In this document: positions 15,711-23,303 of the stretch, one piece after another
Position numbering within the stretch: position 1 is the first letter of the stretch
Layout: each line of letters begins with the position of its first letter
DNA from: Mesohalobacter halotolerans
GTDB lineage: Bacteria > Bacteroidota > Bacteroidia > Flavobacteriales > Flavobacteriaceae
Direction of reading: 5' to 3'
Length of the DNA: 64,000 bases
Assembly: GCF_006120725.1 (NCBI RefSeq)
Contig: NZ_SWMU01000001.1
Span: 372,001-436,000 of the forward strand
The notes under the pieces: model-generated
Database searches by the model: none
The model's input: only the letters and a program-made list of their open reading frames with translations
What the model was told of the DNA's origin: nothing
Translations under genes and position numbers: made by a program

Positions 15711-16034
15711 TTAGTCAACAAATGTTTCTTTAATTATACTTTTACAATTCGCTATTTCAGATTTCGTTAAACGGTCAAATCTTTTTAGTATTCGAGTTTT
15801 GTCAATTGTTCGAATTTGGTCAATCGCAATCATTCCATTTTTATTGTTATGTTTTACGCTTACTCTTGTCGGATATTTTTTTAAGTTAGTCGTCATTGGA
15901 GCAACAACGATAGTTTTTAAGAATTTGTTAATTTCATTTGGCGATAGAATCACGCAAGGGCGAGTTTTTTTAATTTCGCTTCCGATTGTTGGATCAAGAT
16001 TTACAAGAACAATTGAGTATTGTTTTAATTCCAT
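15711..16034 (-). CDS. MazF/PemK-type endoribonuclease toxin (cassette 22)
   Basis: A 107-aa PemK/MazF fold protein: YSIVLVNLDPTIGSEIKKTRPCVILSPNEINKF, TIVVAPMTTNLKKYPTRVSV, GMIAIDQIRTIDKTRILKRF. The conserved GSE(I)KKTRP and the DQIRT(I)D motif mark the sequence-specific mRNA interferase family. It overlaps the antitoxin gene by 10 nt, so the pair is translationally coupled. It ends 36 nt before the attC-like site. Confidence 0.92.
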   Translation of the reverse strand: MELKQYSIVLVNLDPTIGSEIKKTRPCVILSPNEINKFLKTIVVAPMTTNLKKYPTRVSVKHNNKNGMIAIDQIRTIDKTRILKRFDRLTKSEIANCKSIIKETFVD

Positions 16035-16270
16035 TCTTCGAAATTTTCATCATCAAAAACATCGTCTAATAATAAGTCATCATCATTATTAGCATTCATT
16101 TCTCTAAAAGCTTTTTCCCAATTATTTCTTGGCTTGTCGATGGGTTTTAATATTATTTGTCCCTTCTCCAAAATCATTTCGACTTTGTCTTTTATGTTGT
16201 ACTTTTCTAAAATAGTCTTGCTCAACCGAAGACCTTTTGAATTTCCGATTTTAATGATAGTTGTTTCCAT
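16025..16270 (-). CDS. MazE/AbrB-type antitoxin (cassette 22)
   Basis: An 81-aa protein with an N-terminal SpoVT/AbrB swapped-hairpin DNA-binding domain (IIKIGNSKGLRLSKTILEKYNIKDKVEMILEKGQIILKPI). Its acidic C-terminus (NANNDDDLLLDDVFDDENFEEW) would occupy the RNA-binding face of the toxin. A palindrome directly upstream is the likely operator. The gene order antitoxin-toxin is standard. Confidence 0.92.
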   Translation of the reverse strand: METTIIKIGNSKGLRLSKTILEKYNIKDKVEMILEKGQIILKPIDKPRNNWEKAFREMNANNDDDLLLDDVFDDENFEEWN

Positions 16271-16279
16271 GGATTATAA

Positions 16280-16293
16280 TTTGTAATTACAAA
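16280..16293. promoter_or_regulatory. MazE operator candidate
   Basis: Perfect 14-bp palindrome TTTGTAATTACAAA, 10 nt upstream of the mazE-like start. AbrB-type antitoxins bind such sites to repress their own operon. Confidence 0.55.
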
Positions 16294-16336
16294 GTAACAA
16301 CTTTTATTATATTCCGCAAAGTTTTTTCAGTATTAA

Positions 16337-16524
16337 TGGCAACGTCCGGGCTATATGTAGTGCGAGCCAAAAAAGCAAAAGCTTTTCAATTCAGCACCGA
16401 CCCAAGCGAACAATTTTTGATTTATATTTTTCAATTAATAAATATAAAAATTGTGAGCGAAAAAAATGCCTTAATCTTCGAATTTTGCCCAAAACCTCGC
16501 ATTATTTATAGCCTCATGTTGTGG
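16337..16524 (-). repeat. attC-like site of cassette 21
   Basis: 188 nt, long body family C (GTAGTGCGAGCC ... CGCATTATTTATAGCCTCATG). Left core TGGCAAC closes cassette 22; right core GTTGTGG is the complement of CCACAAC at 18513. The 300-nt gap between genes here is filled by this repeat. Confidence 0.82.
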
Positions 16525-16571
16525 TTAGTTTTTAAGTATTAGATATCAACATGTAACTTCCACCTTTACCA

Positions 16572-17051
16572 TTATTGTTCAATTTTTAAATTAATCATAT
16601 CTTTTAGATAGGCTGGCTTATATGGTTTACTATTTCCTTTAGTATAAAAAGGATCTATAAAATAGGAAGTGATTTTGGATGTCGAATCAATGACCATTAT
16701 ATTAAGATGAATATCAGTTTTTAATAAATATGCTTTTTCTTTTTTTCTTAATATAATACCGTTTTTTAAACTAGAATCATTCGCTTTTACAATTTTAAAT
16801 TTATTATTATTATTCTTAATTGATATGCGATAGTCCTCATTTATTTCTTGACAATAACCAATTAATATGCTCGTATCTTGCTCGAAGTCCTTTTTATTCA
16901 AAATTGAATATTTTAATAATACATCTTCAATAGGTTTTTGTTTTAAAAACATATCATCAGAAAATTTTGATAAAATTTCAATATCATTTCTATTTTTTGA
17001 TTTACAGCTAACTAGTAATGTCAACAATATGATTAAAAAAGTATTTTTCAT
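16572..17051 (-). CDS. Small lipoprotein, possible partner of the papain-like lipoprotein (cassette 21)
   Basis: A 159-aa protein with a lipoprotein signal (MKNTFLIILLTLLVSCKSKN). The rest is a lysine- and asparagine-rich domain with no recognised family. It follows the 465-aa lipoprotein after 12 nt in the same cassette and is probably co-translated. Given the toxin-like C-terminus of that neighbour, an immunity role is possible, but nothing in the sequence proves it. Confidence 0.6.
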   Translation of the reverse strand: MKNTFLIILLTLLVSCKSKNRNDIEILSKFSDDMFLKQKPIEDVLLKYSILNKKDFEQDTSILIGYCQEINEDYRISIKNNNNKFKIVKANDSSLKNGIILRKKEKAYLLKTDIHLNIMVIDSTSKITSYFIDPFYTKGNSKPYKPAYLKDMINLKIEQ

Positions 17052-17063
17052 TTTTCATTTTTT

Positions 17064-18461
17064 TTATTCTGAATTTCCTGGACTAGTACCACCTGTAGTA
17101 ATTCCTGTTGCTTGACCACTTGATATTAAACTCCTTAAAACTTGCCCCAATGTGCCTGGATTTGAACCTCCTCCTAAGTACCAATTATTGGAAGCATCAC
17201 CAAAATCCAAATCTGTTATAGCCCCTACATCAATTACAAAATCTGTACAGTTTTTATCGTTTAAATTATAGTTACCGCTTTCGTATTGCTTGGCTAGGTT
17301 AATTATTGCTTGTATTTTTGTACCTGTAACATTTTTAGATATATTAACATCATATTCGGTCAAGGAATTATCCCCAAATATACCTGGTTCTGTTGGTGCA
17401 GTTGGTTTTGATGTACCATCAGGATAAAAACCAAAAGATCTGATTTTATTACCTTGTTTAATTGTAATAAATGAATGGCCAACATTAAAACCACTGTTTG
17501 GTTCATTTTGGTTTGCTATAGGTTGATCTACATTAAAAAATATTGTTGCATCCTGACTTGTATCAAATATAGATAAGAACGATTCAATACTATCAATACG
17601 AATATCTGGACCATCCAAGGTAAAAATACTATCTAGAAGTAATACATTATTATTACCACTATTTAAGCAATCTTCATTTAAAGTCGGGTCTAGTGTTAAG
17701 CTATCCTCACATGGTATTAATGGTACCGTACCAGGAGATACTGAACCATTTCCATTACCACCACCACCTCCATTAGTATCAACTGATAAATCAATTAATT
17801 CATCGGTAGTTTCAGTTACACTTGGAACATGATTACAAACATAATTTGATGATGGAATCCAATTGCTTAGACCATGATTATCACAAGCTGGATTATCGCT
17901 ATTAAAACCTCCATGGTTAGAGCACATTCTTAATGTGTATGTGGTTACCCAACCACAGCTCCATGATTTATTGTTTAAGTTGTTTTGATTCCATAGTTCT
18001 TGAATGTTTCCTTCATATTCTGTTTTAACAACATTAGCATTAAGATGAAGATTATCATTTACTTCTTTATAATGGCCATTCAAGTATTTTATTATATATC
18101 CCCTTACTGTATCATTAACTTTCTCAACAACTAAATTTTCAATTATACTATCATTTGAACTATTTTTCTCAATCAAAAATGTAAATGATTTGTTATTCTG
18201 ATTTTCGAGTTTATAGAAGTAATCAAAATTTATATTTAAACTGTCATTACTTTTAAATTTGTTGTCAATTTGCTTTTCAAGTTCAAAGTCTTTTATGATA
18301 GAATTAAAATCCATATCTTTTTGAGCCTCTTTCAAACTTAACAGCTGAGGCTCAATATTTGTTTCATGATTAGTGATTTCATCATTAAACTCCTCTTGTT
18401 CACAGCCTATTAACAGGTTTAAAACCATAAATAAGCAAAAAATGTGATTGATTTTTTTCAT
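17064..18461 (-). CDS. Large lipoprotein with C-terminal papain-like (GHSF / NCTDF) domain (cassette 21)
   Basis: A 465-aa protein with lipobox LLIGCEQE (Cys about 20). A middle part holds a cysteine-rich segment (SWSCGWVTTYTLRMCSNHGGFN) and a glycine linker. The C-terminal domain from about residue 290 carries GFNVGHSFITIKQ, GFYPDGT, NLNDKNCTDFVIDVG and GGGSNPGTLGQVLRSL. The His in GHSF and Cys in NCTDF are placed as in permuted papain-like hydrolases seen at the C-terminus of bacterial surface and toxin proteins. It is anchored to the membrane, probably surface-exposed. A role as peptidase, amidase or toxin is inferred. Confidence 0.65.
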   Translation of the reverse strand: MKKINHIFCLFMVLNLLIGCEQEEFNDEITNHETNIEPQLLSLKEAQKDMDFNSIIKDFELEKQIDNKFKSNDSLNINFDYFYKLENQNNKSFTFLIEKNSSNDSIIENLVVEKVNDTVRGYIIKYLNGHYKEVNDNLHLNANVVKTEYEGNIQELWNQNNLNNKSWSCGWVTTYTLRMCSNHGGFNSDNPACDNHGLSNWIPSSNYVCNHVPSVTETTDELIDLSVDTNGGGGGNGNGSVSPGTVPLIPCEDSLTLDPTLNEDCLNSGNNNVLLLDSIFTLDGPDIRIDSIESFLSIFDTSQDATIFFNVDQPIANQNEPNSGFNVGHSFITIKQGNKIRSFGFYPDGTSKPTAPTEPGIFGDNSLTEYDVNISKNVTGTKIQAIINLAKQYESGNYNLNDKNCTDFVIDVGAITDLDFGDASNNWYLGGGSNPGTLGQVLRSLISSGQATGITTGGTSPGNSE

Positions 18462-18512
18462 CTTTTTTAAATATTAAAGTTAATATTAGTTTTAAGTTGA
18501 GTTATAAATTAA

Positions 18513-18710
18513 CCACAACGGTTTCGGCTATGCGTAGTGCGGGGCAAAAAAGACAAAGCCTTTCAATTCAGCACTAACCCAAGCGAGCGATTTTCTATTT
18601 ATAAATTTCATTGTTTAAATATATCCCGAAATTTCGGGACGAGCGAAAAAAATGCCTAAGCCTTCAAATTCAACCCATAATCCCGCATTACTTATAGCCT
18701 CGTGTTGTGG
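18513..18710 (-). repeat. attC-like site of cassette 20
   Basis: 198 nt, body family C with a 10-nt insertion creating the palindrome TCCCGAAATTTCGGGA (18624-18639). Left core CCACAAC closes cassette 21; right core GTTGTGG pairs with CCACAAC at 19404. Confidence 0.85.
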
Positions 18711-18721
18711 TGCGTTTTTAA

Positions 18722-19006
18722 TCACACTGACATTGGTTTCACGTTAATTTGTCCGCCTATTGCCCTCAATACTTTCATTATTGTTTCGAATTGTGGTTTC
18801 GCGCCGTCAGATAAAGCCTTGTATAGACTTGGTCGGCTCATTCCTGTTTTTTCTGCAATTTTAGTCATCCCAATTGATTTGGCTATATGTCCAATTGCAA
18901 CAATTAAATCAGAGCTATTTCCGTCTTCAAGAACTGTATTTAAGTATTCAGCTATCATTTCTTCGCTGTCCAAATAGTCCGCTATGTCAAATTTTGTTGT
19001 TTCCAT
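18722..19006 (-). CDS. HTH addiction-module antidote, HigA-like (cassette 20)
   Basis: A 94-aa protein of the addiction-module antidote family: YLDSEEMIAEYLNTVLEDGNSSDLIVAIGHIAKSIGMTKIAEKTGMSRPSLYKALSDGAKPQFETIMKVLRAIG. The helix-turn-helix is IAEKTGMSRPSLYKALS. It follows the toxin gene by 1 nt. Such proteins repress the operon and bind the RelE-like toxin. Confidence 0.92.
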   Translation of the reverse strand: METTKFDIADYLDSEEMIAEYLNTVLEDGNSSDLIVAIGHIAKSIGMTKIAEKTGMSRPSLYKALSDGAKPQFETIMKVLRAIGGQINVKPMSV

Positions 19007-19007
19007 T

Positions 19008-19310
19008 TCAGTTGTTTTTTATTCTATTCCAAATTTTTTTAGCTTTTTCAATATCTTTTTGTTGAGTTGATTTCTCGCCACCGATAAGAAGTATAACAAG
19101 TTTAGTTTCCTTATTTTTAAAATAAACTCGATATCCTTTTGCGTAATTAATTCTCATTTCGCTTATTCCATCTCCCACAGGTTTACAGTCTCCGTAATGT
19201 TCATCAGTTTCAAGTTTCTGAATCCGAAAGAGTATTTTAGATTTAGCGCGAATGTCTTTGAGTTTTCTTATCCACTTATCAAATTCAGTTGTCTTCTCTG
19301 TTATTACCAT
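19008..19310 (-). CDS. RelE/HigB-family addiction-module killer toxin (cassette 20)
   Basis: A 100-aa RelE-fold protein: FDKWIRKLKDIRAKSKILFRIQKLETDEHYGDCKPVGDGISEMRINYAKGYRVYFKNKETKLVILLIGGEKSTQQKDIEKAKKIW. It has the GDGISEMRI, GYRVYF and LLIGGEKSTQ blocks of the killer family. The toxin precedes the antitoxin. A -7 box (19335-19342) is upstream. Confidence 0.93.
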   Translation of the reverse strand: MVITEKTTEFDKWIRKLKDIRAKSKILFRIQKLETDEHYGDCKPVGDGISEMRINYAKGYRVYFKNKETKLVILLIGGEKSTQQKDIEKAKKIWNRIKNN

Positions 19311-19318
19311 TTATAAAA

Positions 19319-19342
19319 TGTATTCACTTAGATACAAATATA
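19319..19342 (-). promoter_or_regulatory. Promoter and operator candidate of the cassette 20 toxin-antitoxin operon
   Basis: Minus-strand TATATTTG (19335-19342) matches TAnnTTTG. An inverted repeat TGTAT...ATACA (19319-19336, 8-nt spacer) follows it just before the start at 19310. The cassette therefore carries its own promoter. Confidence 0.55.
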
Positions 19343-19403
19343 AACAATAATTTAGATTAGAAGAAGTAGATTTGGTATATTCATTAGATTCGCTGTAAAT
19401 GCA

Positions 19404-19541
19404 CCACAACGGGAAGTGTATGATTCAGTGGCGACCAAAACAGCACAGTCCTTATTTTTTCAGTCGTAAAAGTAGCAAAAAATCCCAGACTTTTCGATTC
19501 AACTCCCAAACCTAAGCCATTGATTATACACATTGTTACCT
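19404..19541 (-). repeat. attC-like site of cassette 19
   Basis: 138 nt, body family B (arms GTGTATGATTCAGTGGCG and AGCCATTGATTATACAC). Left core CCACAAC closes cassette 20; right core GTTACCT is the complement of AGGTAAC at 19911. Confidence 0.82.
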
Positions 19542-19910
19542 ACAGCGGTCGAGTTTCTCAGGATCATTAGCTGAAAAAGCCTAAGCCTTTCGAGCCCATT
19601 TTTTTTCATTCAGCACGCCGATTCAGCAGTCAATTTAGTTTTAGTCAACTTCAATCGCAAAATTGCTAATTCAGTCGTCTTTAGCGATTCAGCCGACGGA
19701 TAAGTTCAGTATTCCAATTCAGTTGCAAGTTTGTCTTTCAGCCGTGATTTGGCAAATTCAGTCGCAAAAGTGCGTTTAGTTCAGTTCAATTTCGGATTTG
19801 TCATTCAGTTGGAATTAAGCAAAATCAGTCGTAAAAATGCAATTCAGTCAAATACCAATATTAAAAAAATGGGCTTTCCCGAACCTTTAAAAATAGATTT
19901 TTGTAGTTGT
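19542..19910. other. Gene-less cassette 19, rich in ATTCAGT and attC-interior motifs
   Basis: About 370 nt with no convincing gene on either strand. It contains roughly a dozen copies of TTCAG(T/C). Among them are imperfect copies of the conserved inner segment of the attC-like repeats (TCAATCGTAAAATTAGC): TCAATCGCAAAATTGCTAA near 19651, TTCAGTCGCAAAAGTGCG near 19758 and TCAGTCGTAAAAATGCAA near 19826. The unit ends match perfectly (GTTACCT / AGGTAAC), so it is a genuine cassette. Confidence 0.65.
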
Positions 19911-20045
19911 AGGTAACGGTCTGGCTATGCACAGTGGCGTGCAAAAAAGCACTTTCGTTATTTTTTCAATCGTAAAATTAGCAAAAAAAAACGAACCTTT
20001 CATTTCGGCCCAAACACAAGCCATTGTGTATAGCTATTGTTACCC
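19911..20045 (-). repeat. attC-like site of cassette 18
   Basis: 135 nt, body family A (GGCTATGCACAGTGGCGTGC with CCATTGTGTATAGC). Left core AGGTAAC closes cassette 19; right core GTTACCC pairs with GGGTAAC at 20665. Confidence 0.86.
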
Positions 20046-20055
20046 AATGTTATTT

Positions 20056-20658
20056 TCACACTCTGAAATTTTCGAGTATGAATTGATAATCAGTATTTTC
20101 CTCATTAACTATTGCAATTGAAAACGTATTAATTCCAATTGTAATTAAGTATTGAGTCAAATATTTAGTTTCATCAGCACTTATCTGTTGGAATTTAACC
20201 TTAATTACTTTAGTTTTTCCATAAGTCAAAAATTCTTTTTCAGTTATTTTATTTTGAATATTATATTCAGTCGACTGATTTGAAATTTGGTTTTTTAAAA
20301 CTTCAACATATGATTTTAGTACATTTTTATCAAGCTTCACATATTTTCCCGACATAAACGTTATTGTATTCAAATAGTTATTCTCATCAGCAAAAACCTC
20401 AAATTCGTGACCAAAATTTTGTAGCATGATGTTTTTTTGATGAGCAGACTTAATTAGTGAATCATTATGCTCGCCTTTTTTAATAAAATCAAGTATATCT
20501 TCAAAAGTTGTTTTTTCATAATTATTAGGAAGGCTTATTTTACGTTTTAAAAATTCAATTTGGAAAGTATTTGTTTGTTTAAATTCTGCTGGAAGTTTTT
20601 TTTTATCTTTTTTACAAGACAGAAAAATAATTAATATTAGAAGCAGGATTTTTTTCAT
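20056..20658 (-). CDS. Lipoprotein of unknown function (cassette 18)
   Basis: A 200-aa protein with lipobox (LLILIIFLSCKKDKK, Cys about 15). A soluble domain of mixed beta and alpha segments follows (FLKRKISLPNNYEKTTFEDILDFIKKGEHND, KTKVIKVKFQQISADETKYLTQYLITIGINTFSIAIVNEE). It resembles the small PsbP-like lipoproteins that assemble bulky beta folds, but the match is too weak to name. It is the only gene of its cassette and ends 11 nt from the attC-like site. Confidence 0.7.
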   Translation of the reverse strand: MKKILLLILIIFLSCKKDKKKLPAEFKQTNTFQIEFLKRKISLPNNYEKTTFEDILDFIKKGEHNDSLIKSAHQKNIMLQNFGHEFEVFADENNYLNTITFMSGKYVKLDKNVLKSYVEVLKNQISNQSTEYNIQNKITEKEFLTYGKTKVIKVKFQQISADETKYLTQYLITIGINTFSIAIVNEENTDYQFILENFRV

Positions 20659-20664
20659 AATATT

Positions 20665-20852
20665 GGGTAACGTTTGGGCTATAAGTAGTGCGGGGCAAAA
20701 AAGCTAAAGCCTTTCAATTTAGCACAAACCCAAGCGAGCGATTTTCTATTTATAAATTTCATTGTTTAAATATACAAATTGCGAGTGAAAAATACGCTCA
20801 AGCTATCAAATTCAGCCAATAATCCCGCATTACTTATAGCCTCGTGTTGTGC
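20665..20852 (-). repeat. attC-like site of cassette 17
   Basis: 188 nt, body family C without the palindrome insertion. Left core GGGTAAC closes cassette 18; right core GTTGTGC pairs with GCACAAC at 21404. Confidence 0.85.
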
Positions 20853-20860
20853 GTAGGTTT

Positions 20861-21394
20861 TTATTCAATTTTATTCAGTTCAATTGCGTTTGGACTTTGC
20901 GAAAATCCACTCAATGTATTATTATAAAAATACATAGTCTCTTGCATACTTGTCAGCTTTAAACTGTCTCCAACTTTTTTGTGCATTCCGACTGTAATTA
21001 ATGAATCTTTTAATTCAGATATGACTTCGTCGATTCCAAAAGTGTTTGGATTTCTTTCAATTCCTAATACAAATTTTCTGTTCTCAATTTGAAAACTGTA
21101 TTCAGTTGATGAATATGGATGATTTTCAATCCAGCTATTCCAGAAAAATAAAAAAATCCAATAACAGATTATTGTGTTTGCAAAGAACAAAATCGAAAGT
21201 CTTTTTCTAAAAAAGAAAATAATAATTCCAATCAGAATATTAACTCCAAATATTTTAAGTCTGTACGATTCAACTCCAACAGACATAAATGGGTCGGGTT
21301 TAATATTACTAATGCAATATTTCATTAGGAAAATATCGATTAGCAAAATCAGAACTCCAATTCCGACTAATGCTTTTGTTTCAGATTTCGTCAT
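20861..21394 (-). CDS. Membrane protein with three transmembrane segments (cassette 17)
   Basis: A 177-aa protein. Hydrophobic segments are ALVGIGVLILLIDIFLMKYCI (about 8-28), LKIFGVNILIGIIIFFF (46-62) and LSILFFANTIICYWIFLFFW (66-85), followed by a soluble 90-residue domain. No family is recognised. It is the only gene of the cassette, 8 nt from the repeat. Confidence 0.7.
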   Translation of the reverse strand: MTKSETKALVGIGVLILLIDIFLMKYCISNIKPDPFMSVGVESYRLKIFGVNILIGIIIFFFRKRLSILFFANTIICYWIFLFFWNSWIENHPYSSTEYSFQIENRKFVLGIERNPNTFGIDEVISELKDSLITVGMHKKVGDSLKLTSMQETMYFYNNTLSGFSQSPNAIELNKIE

Positions 21395-21403
21395 TCAACT
21401 TAC

Positions 21404-21534
21404 GCACAACGGTCTAGGCTATGCGTAGTGCGGGATTTCAAGGCACTTACCTTTCAATTTTGCCCTTAGTTTATTTAATGTATTTACTTTCATATCAGCA
21501 CTTTCGCCCGCATTACGTATAGCCATTGTTGTGC
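21404..21534 (-). repeat. attC-like site of cassette 16 (R-M cassette)
   Basis: 131 nt, a shortened variant of body family C (GCTATGCGTAGTGCGGG ... CCCGCATTACGTATAGCC). Left core GCACAAC closes cassette 17; right core GTTGTGC pairs with GCACAAC at 26369, 4.8 kb away. Confidence 0.82.
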
Positions 21535-21629
21535 GGTCGTACTTCTTTTTCGGTCGTGTTTTAGCGCTGGCGTGAAAGCTCTTTGCAACCGCAGGAACGA
21601 GGATTGCAATGTGCTTGAACTTGCGTTGG

Positions 21630-23303
21630 CTATTGTAATTCATATTCCTTAAAATCATTTAGAATTTCCTTTAAACTCTCATCTTCTTTATGTTTAGCTA
21701 AAATCAATTTTTCGTCTTTCGTGATAAAGGTTTTTCCGTTTATTTTCCTAAAGTGCTTTTCAACAAAGGTTTCAAAATCCTTTTTTTCATATTCATAAAA
21801 TTCAAATTCGGATTTCTTATTTGAAAAGAACTCAATAAAGTTATTTCTAAACTTGTTTTTAATTTCTTTTCTAAATTTTTCAATTGTCATATTTCCGAAC
21901 TGAGAATATGCTTTTAAAACATATAGAAAATTGATTTTGTATTGATGTACAAAAAGAGTATCTCTGTCAAACAAGCGGTCGGCAAAATGGAATGATTTTA
22001 CAATATCTCCTTTTTCATCAAGCTCACTCGTTTCAAAGTTTTTATAGTTGTTTACATAGCCGTAAATGAAGAAGTTTGGGGTAATGTTATAACCTTCTGT
22101 GATTTTATCTCGATACCTTAAATTCTCTGTGTAATAGTTTCCTGTTTCATTCAGTAAGTCAATATTATACTGAATCACATTTTTAGCGTAAGTAAATTGT
22201 TTGTACTTAGATACTTTACCAGCGGTGTTGTCTGATTTGTAATACTTTGAGTCTCCAATGTAAAAAATATCGCTAGTATCTAATAACGATTGATAATCGA
22301 AAATATGGTCGATTATTTTTCCATCATCATTGTATTTTAGATGTTTTAAGGTTGTTCCATCTTCCGTCTTTTTCTCAATTATTGGGTCTGAAAAAAGCTT
22401 GTCAATCATATCTTCAAAAACAAGATTATAATTGTTTACAGAAATAAATTCTTCTTTCTTTTTTTTGATGCTACTTGTATTCGTTTGAGAAAAATATATT
22501 TCACACAAATGATACATTTTTCTTAATGTGTCATCGAAGTACCTATATTTTATTTTTCGCAGTTTACTTAACCCAATTTTTTGTAAAAGCTCGAATTTTC
22601 TGCCTTTTATTAGTGTGTAAGATTTGTCAATAGTGAGGAATAGATTATGTTCTTTATTAAAGTGATTGAGTATTGAAAAGAAGTAAATTAATAGTTCTTC
22701 TTCGTTATTTAGGACTTTCTTTTTATTACGATATATGTTATAAATGGGTTGTTTATCCTGCGTTAAGAGAGGAACAGATTTTCTAATTGTCTTTTCCCAA
22801 TTTGGATTTTTAACTTGCTGTGATTTATATTCAATATGTTTAAACAGAATTTGATTTTTATTCTTTTTGTAAAAGTTCACAAAAGTTAAAAGCAAATCCA
22901 AAAAGGAATATTCCTGCTCATTTATATTTGTGTTTAATGTTGCTGATAGTGAACTTTGTAAAATGCCAGATTGCTTGTTTCTTCTTTTAAACTCTAATAA
23001 GCTGTTATAAAAATATACTGATGTTTGTCTTATCCAGTTATATTCTGCTTTATGTTTAAAGGTTTCTTTGATATCAATGTTAAATAGGACATTTTTATTT
23101 ATACCAAAAACAGTGTTTGCGCTGTCTGCCATAAAAACTTTGGGCAACATATATACCAATTCGCCTTTCTCATAAGAATGATAATAGCCGACTGAAATAA
23201 TAGTACCAGCACCACTGCCATCTTCATGATAGAACTTAGAGTCGGCAAATGTCTTCCTAAGTTCTTTGAGCGTATATGTTTCCCCTTCAATTAGGATTTT
23301 CAT
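21630..23303 (-). CDS. LlaJI/McrC-family restriction endonuclease subunit (cassette 16)
   Basis: A 557-aa protein. The N-terminal region (GSGAGTIISVGYYHSYEKGELVYMLPKVF) and the C-terminal nuclease region match the LlaJI restriction family, relatives of McrC. The PD-(D/E)xK-type core is visible as KIIDHIFDYQSLLDTSDIFYIGDSKYYK (residues about 330-358). In LlaJI and McrBC this subunit cuts DNA when driven by the AAA+ partner. Its start overlaps the end of the McrB-like gene by 4 nt. With the methylase and HTH gene it forms a complete R-M operon within one cassette. Confidence 0.82.
   Translation of the reverse strand: MKILIEGETYTLKELRKTFADSKFYHEDGSGAGTIISVGYYHSYEKGELVYMLPKVFMADSANTVFGINKNVLFNIDIKETFKHKAEYNWIRQTSVYFYNSLLEFKRRNKQSGILQSSLSATLNTNINEQEYSFLDLLLTFVNFYKKNKNQILFKHIEYKSQQVKNPNWEKTIRKSVPLLTQDKQPIYNIYRNKKKVLNNEEELLIYFFSILNHFNKEHNLFLTIDKSYTLIKGRKFELLQKIGLSKLRKIKYRYFDDTLRKMYHLCEIYFSQTNTSSIKKKKEEFISVNNYNLVFEDMIDKLFSDPIIEKKTEDGTTLKHLKYNDDGKIIDHIFDYQSLLDTSDIFYIGDSKYYKSDNTAGKVSKYKQFTYAKNVIQYNIDLLNETGNYYTENLRYRDKITEGYNITPNFFIYGYVNNYKNFETSELDEKGDIVKSFHFADRLFDRDTLFVHQYKINFLYVLKAYSQFGNMTIEKFRKEIKNKFRNNFIEFFSNKKSEFEFYEYEKKDFETFVEKHFRKINGKTFITKDEKLILAKHKEDESLKEILNDFKEYELQ

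Noticed and set aside
19731-19916. 61-aa plus-strand ORF in the gene-less cassette 19
   Set aside because: It is opposite to the array polarity, reads through TTCAGT-type repeats and ends in the cassette core; no sign of coding.
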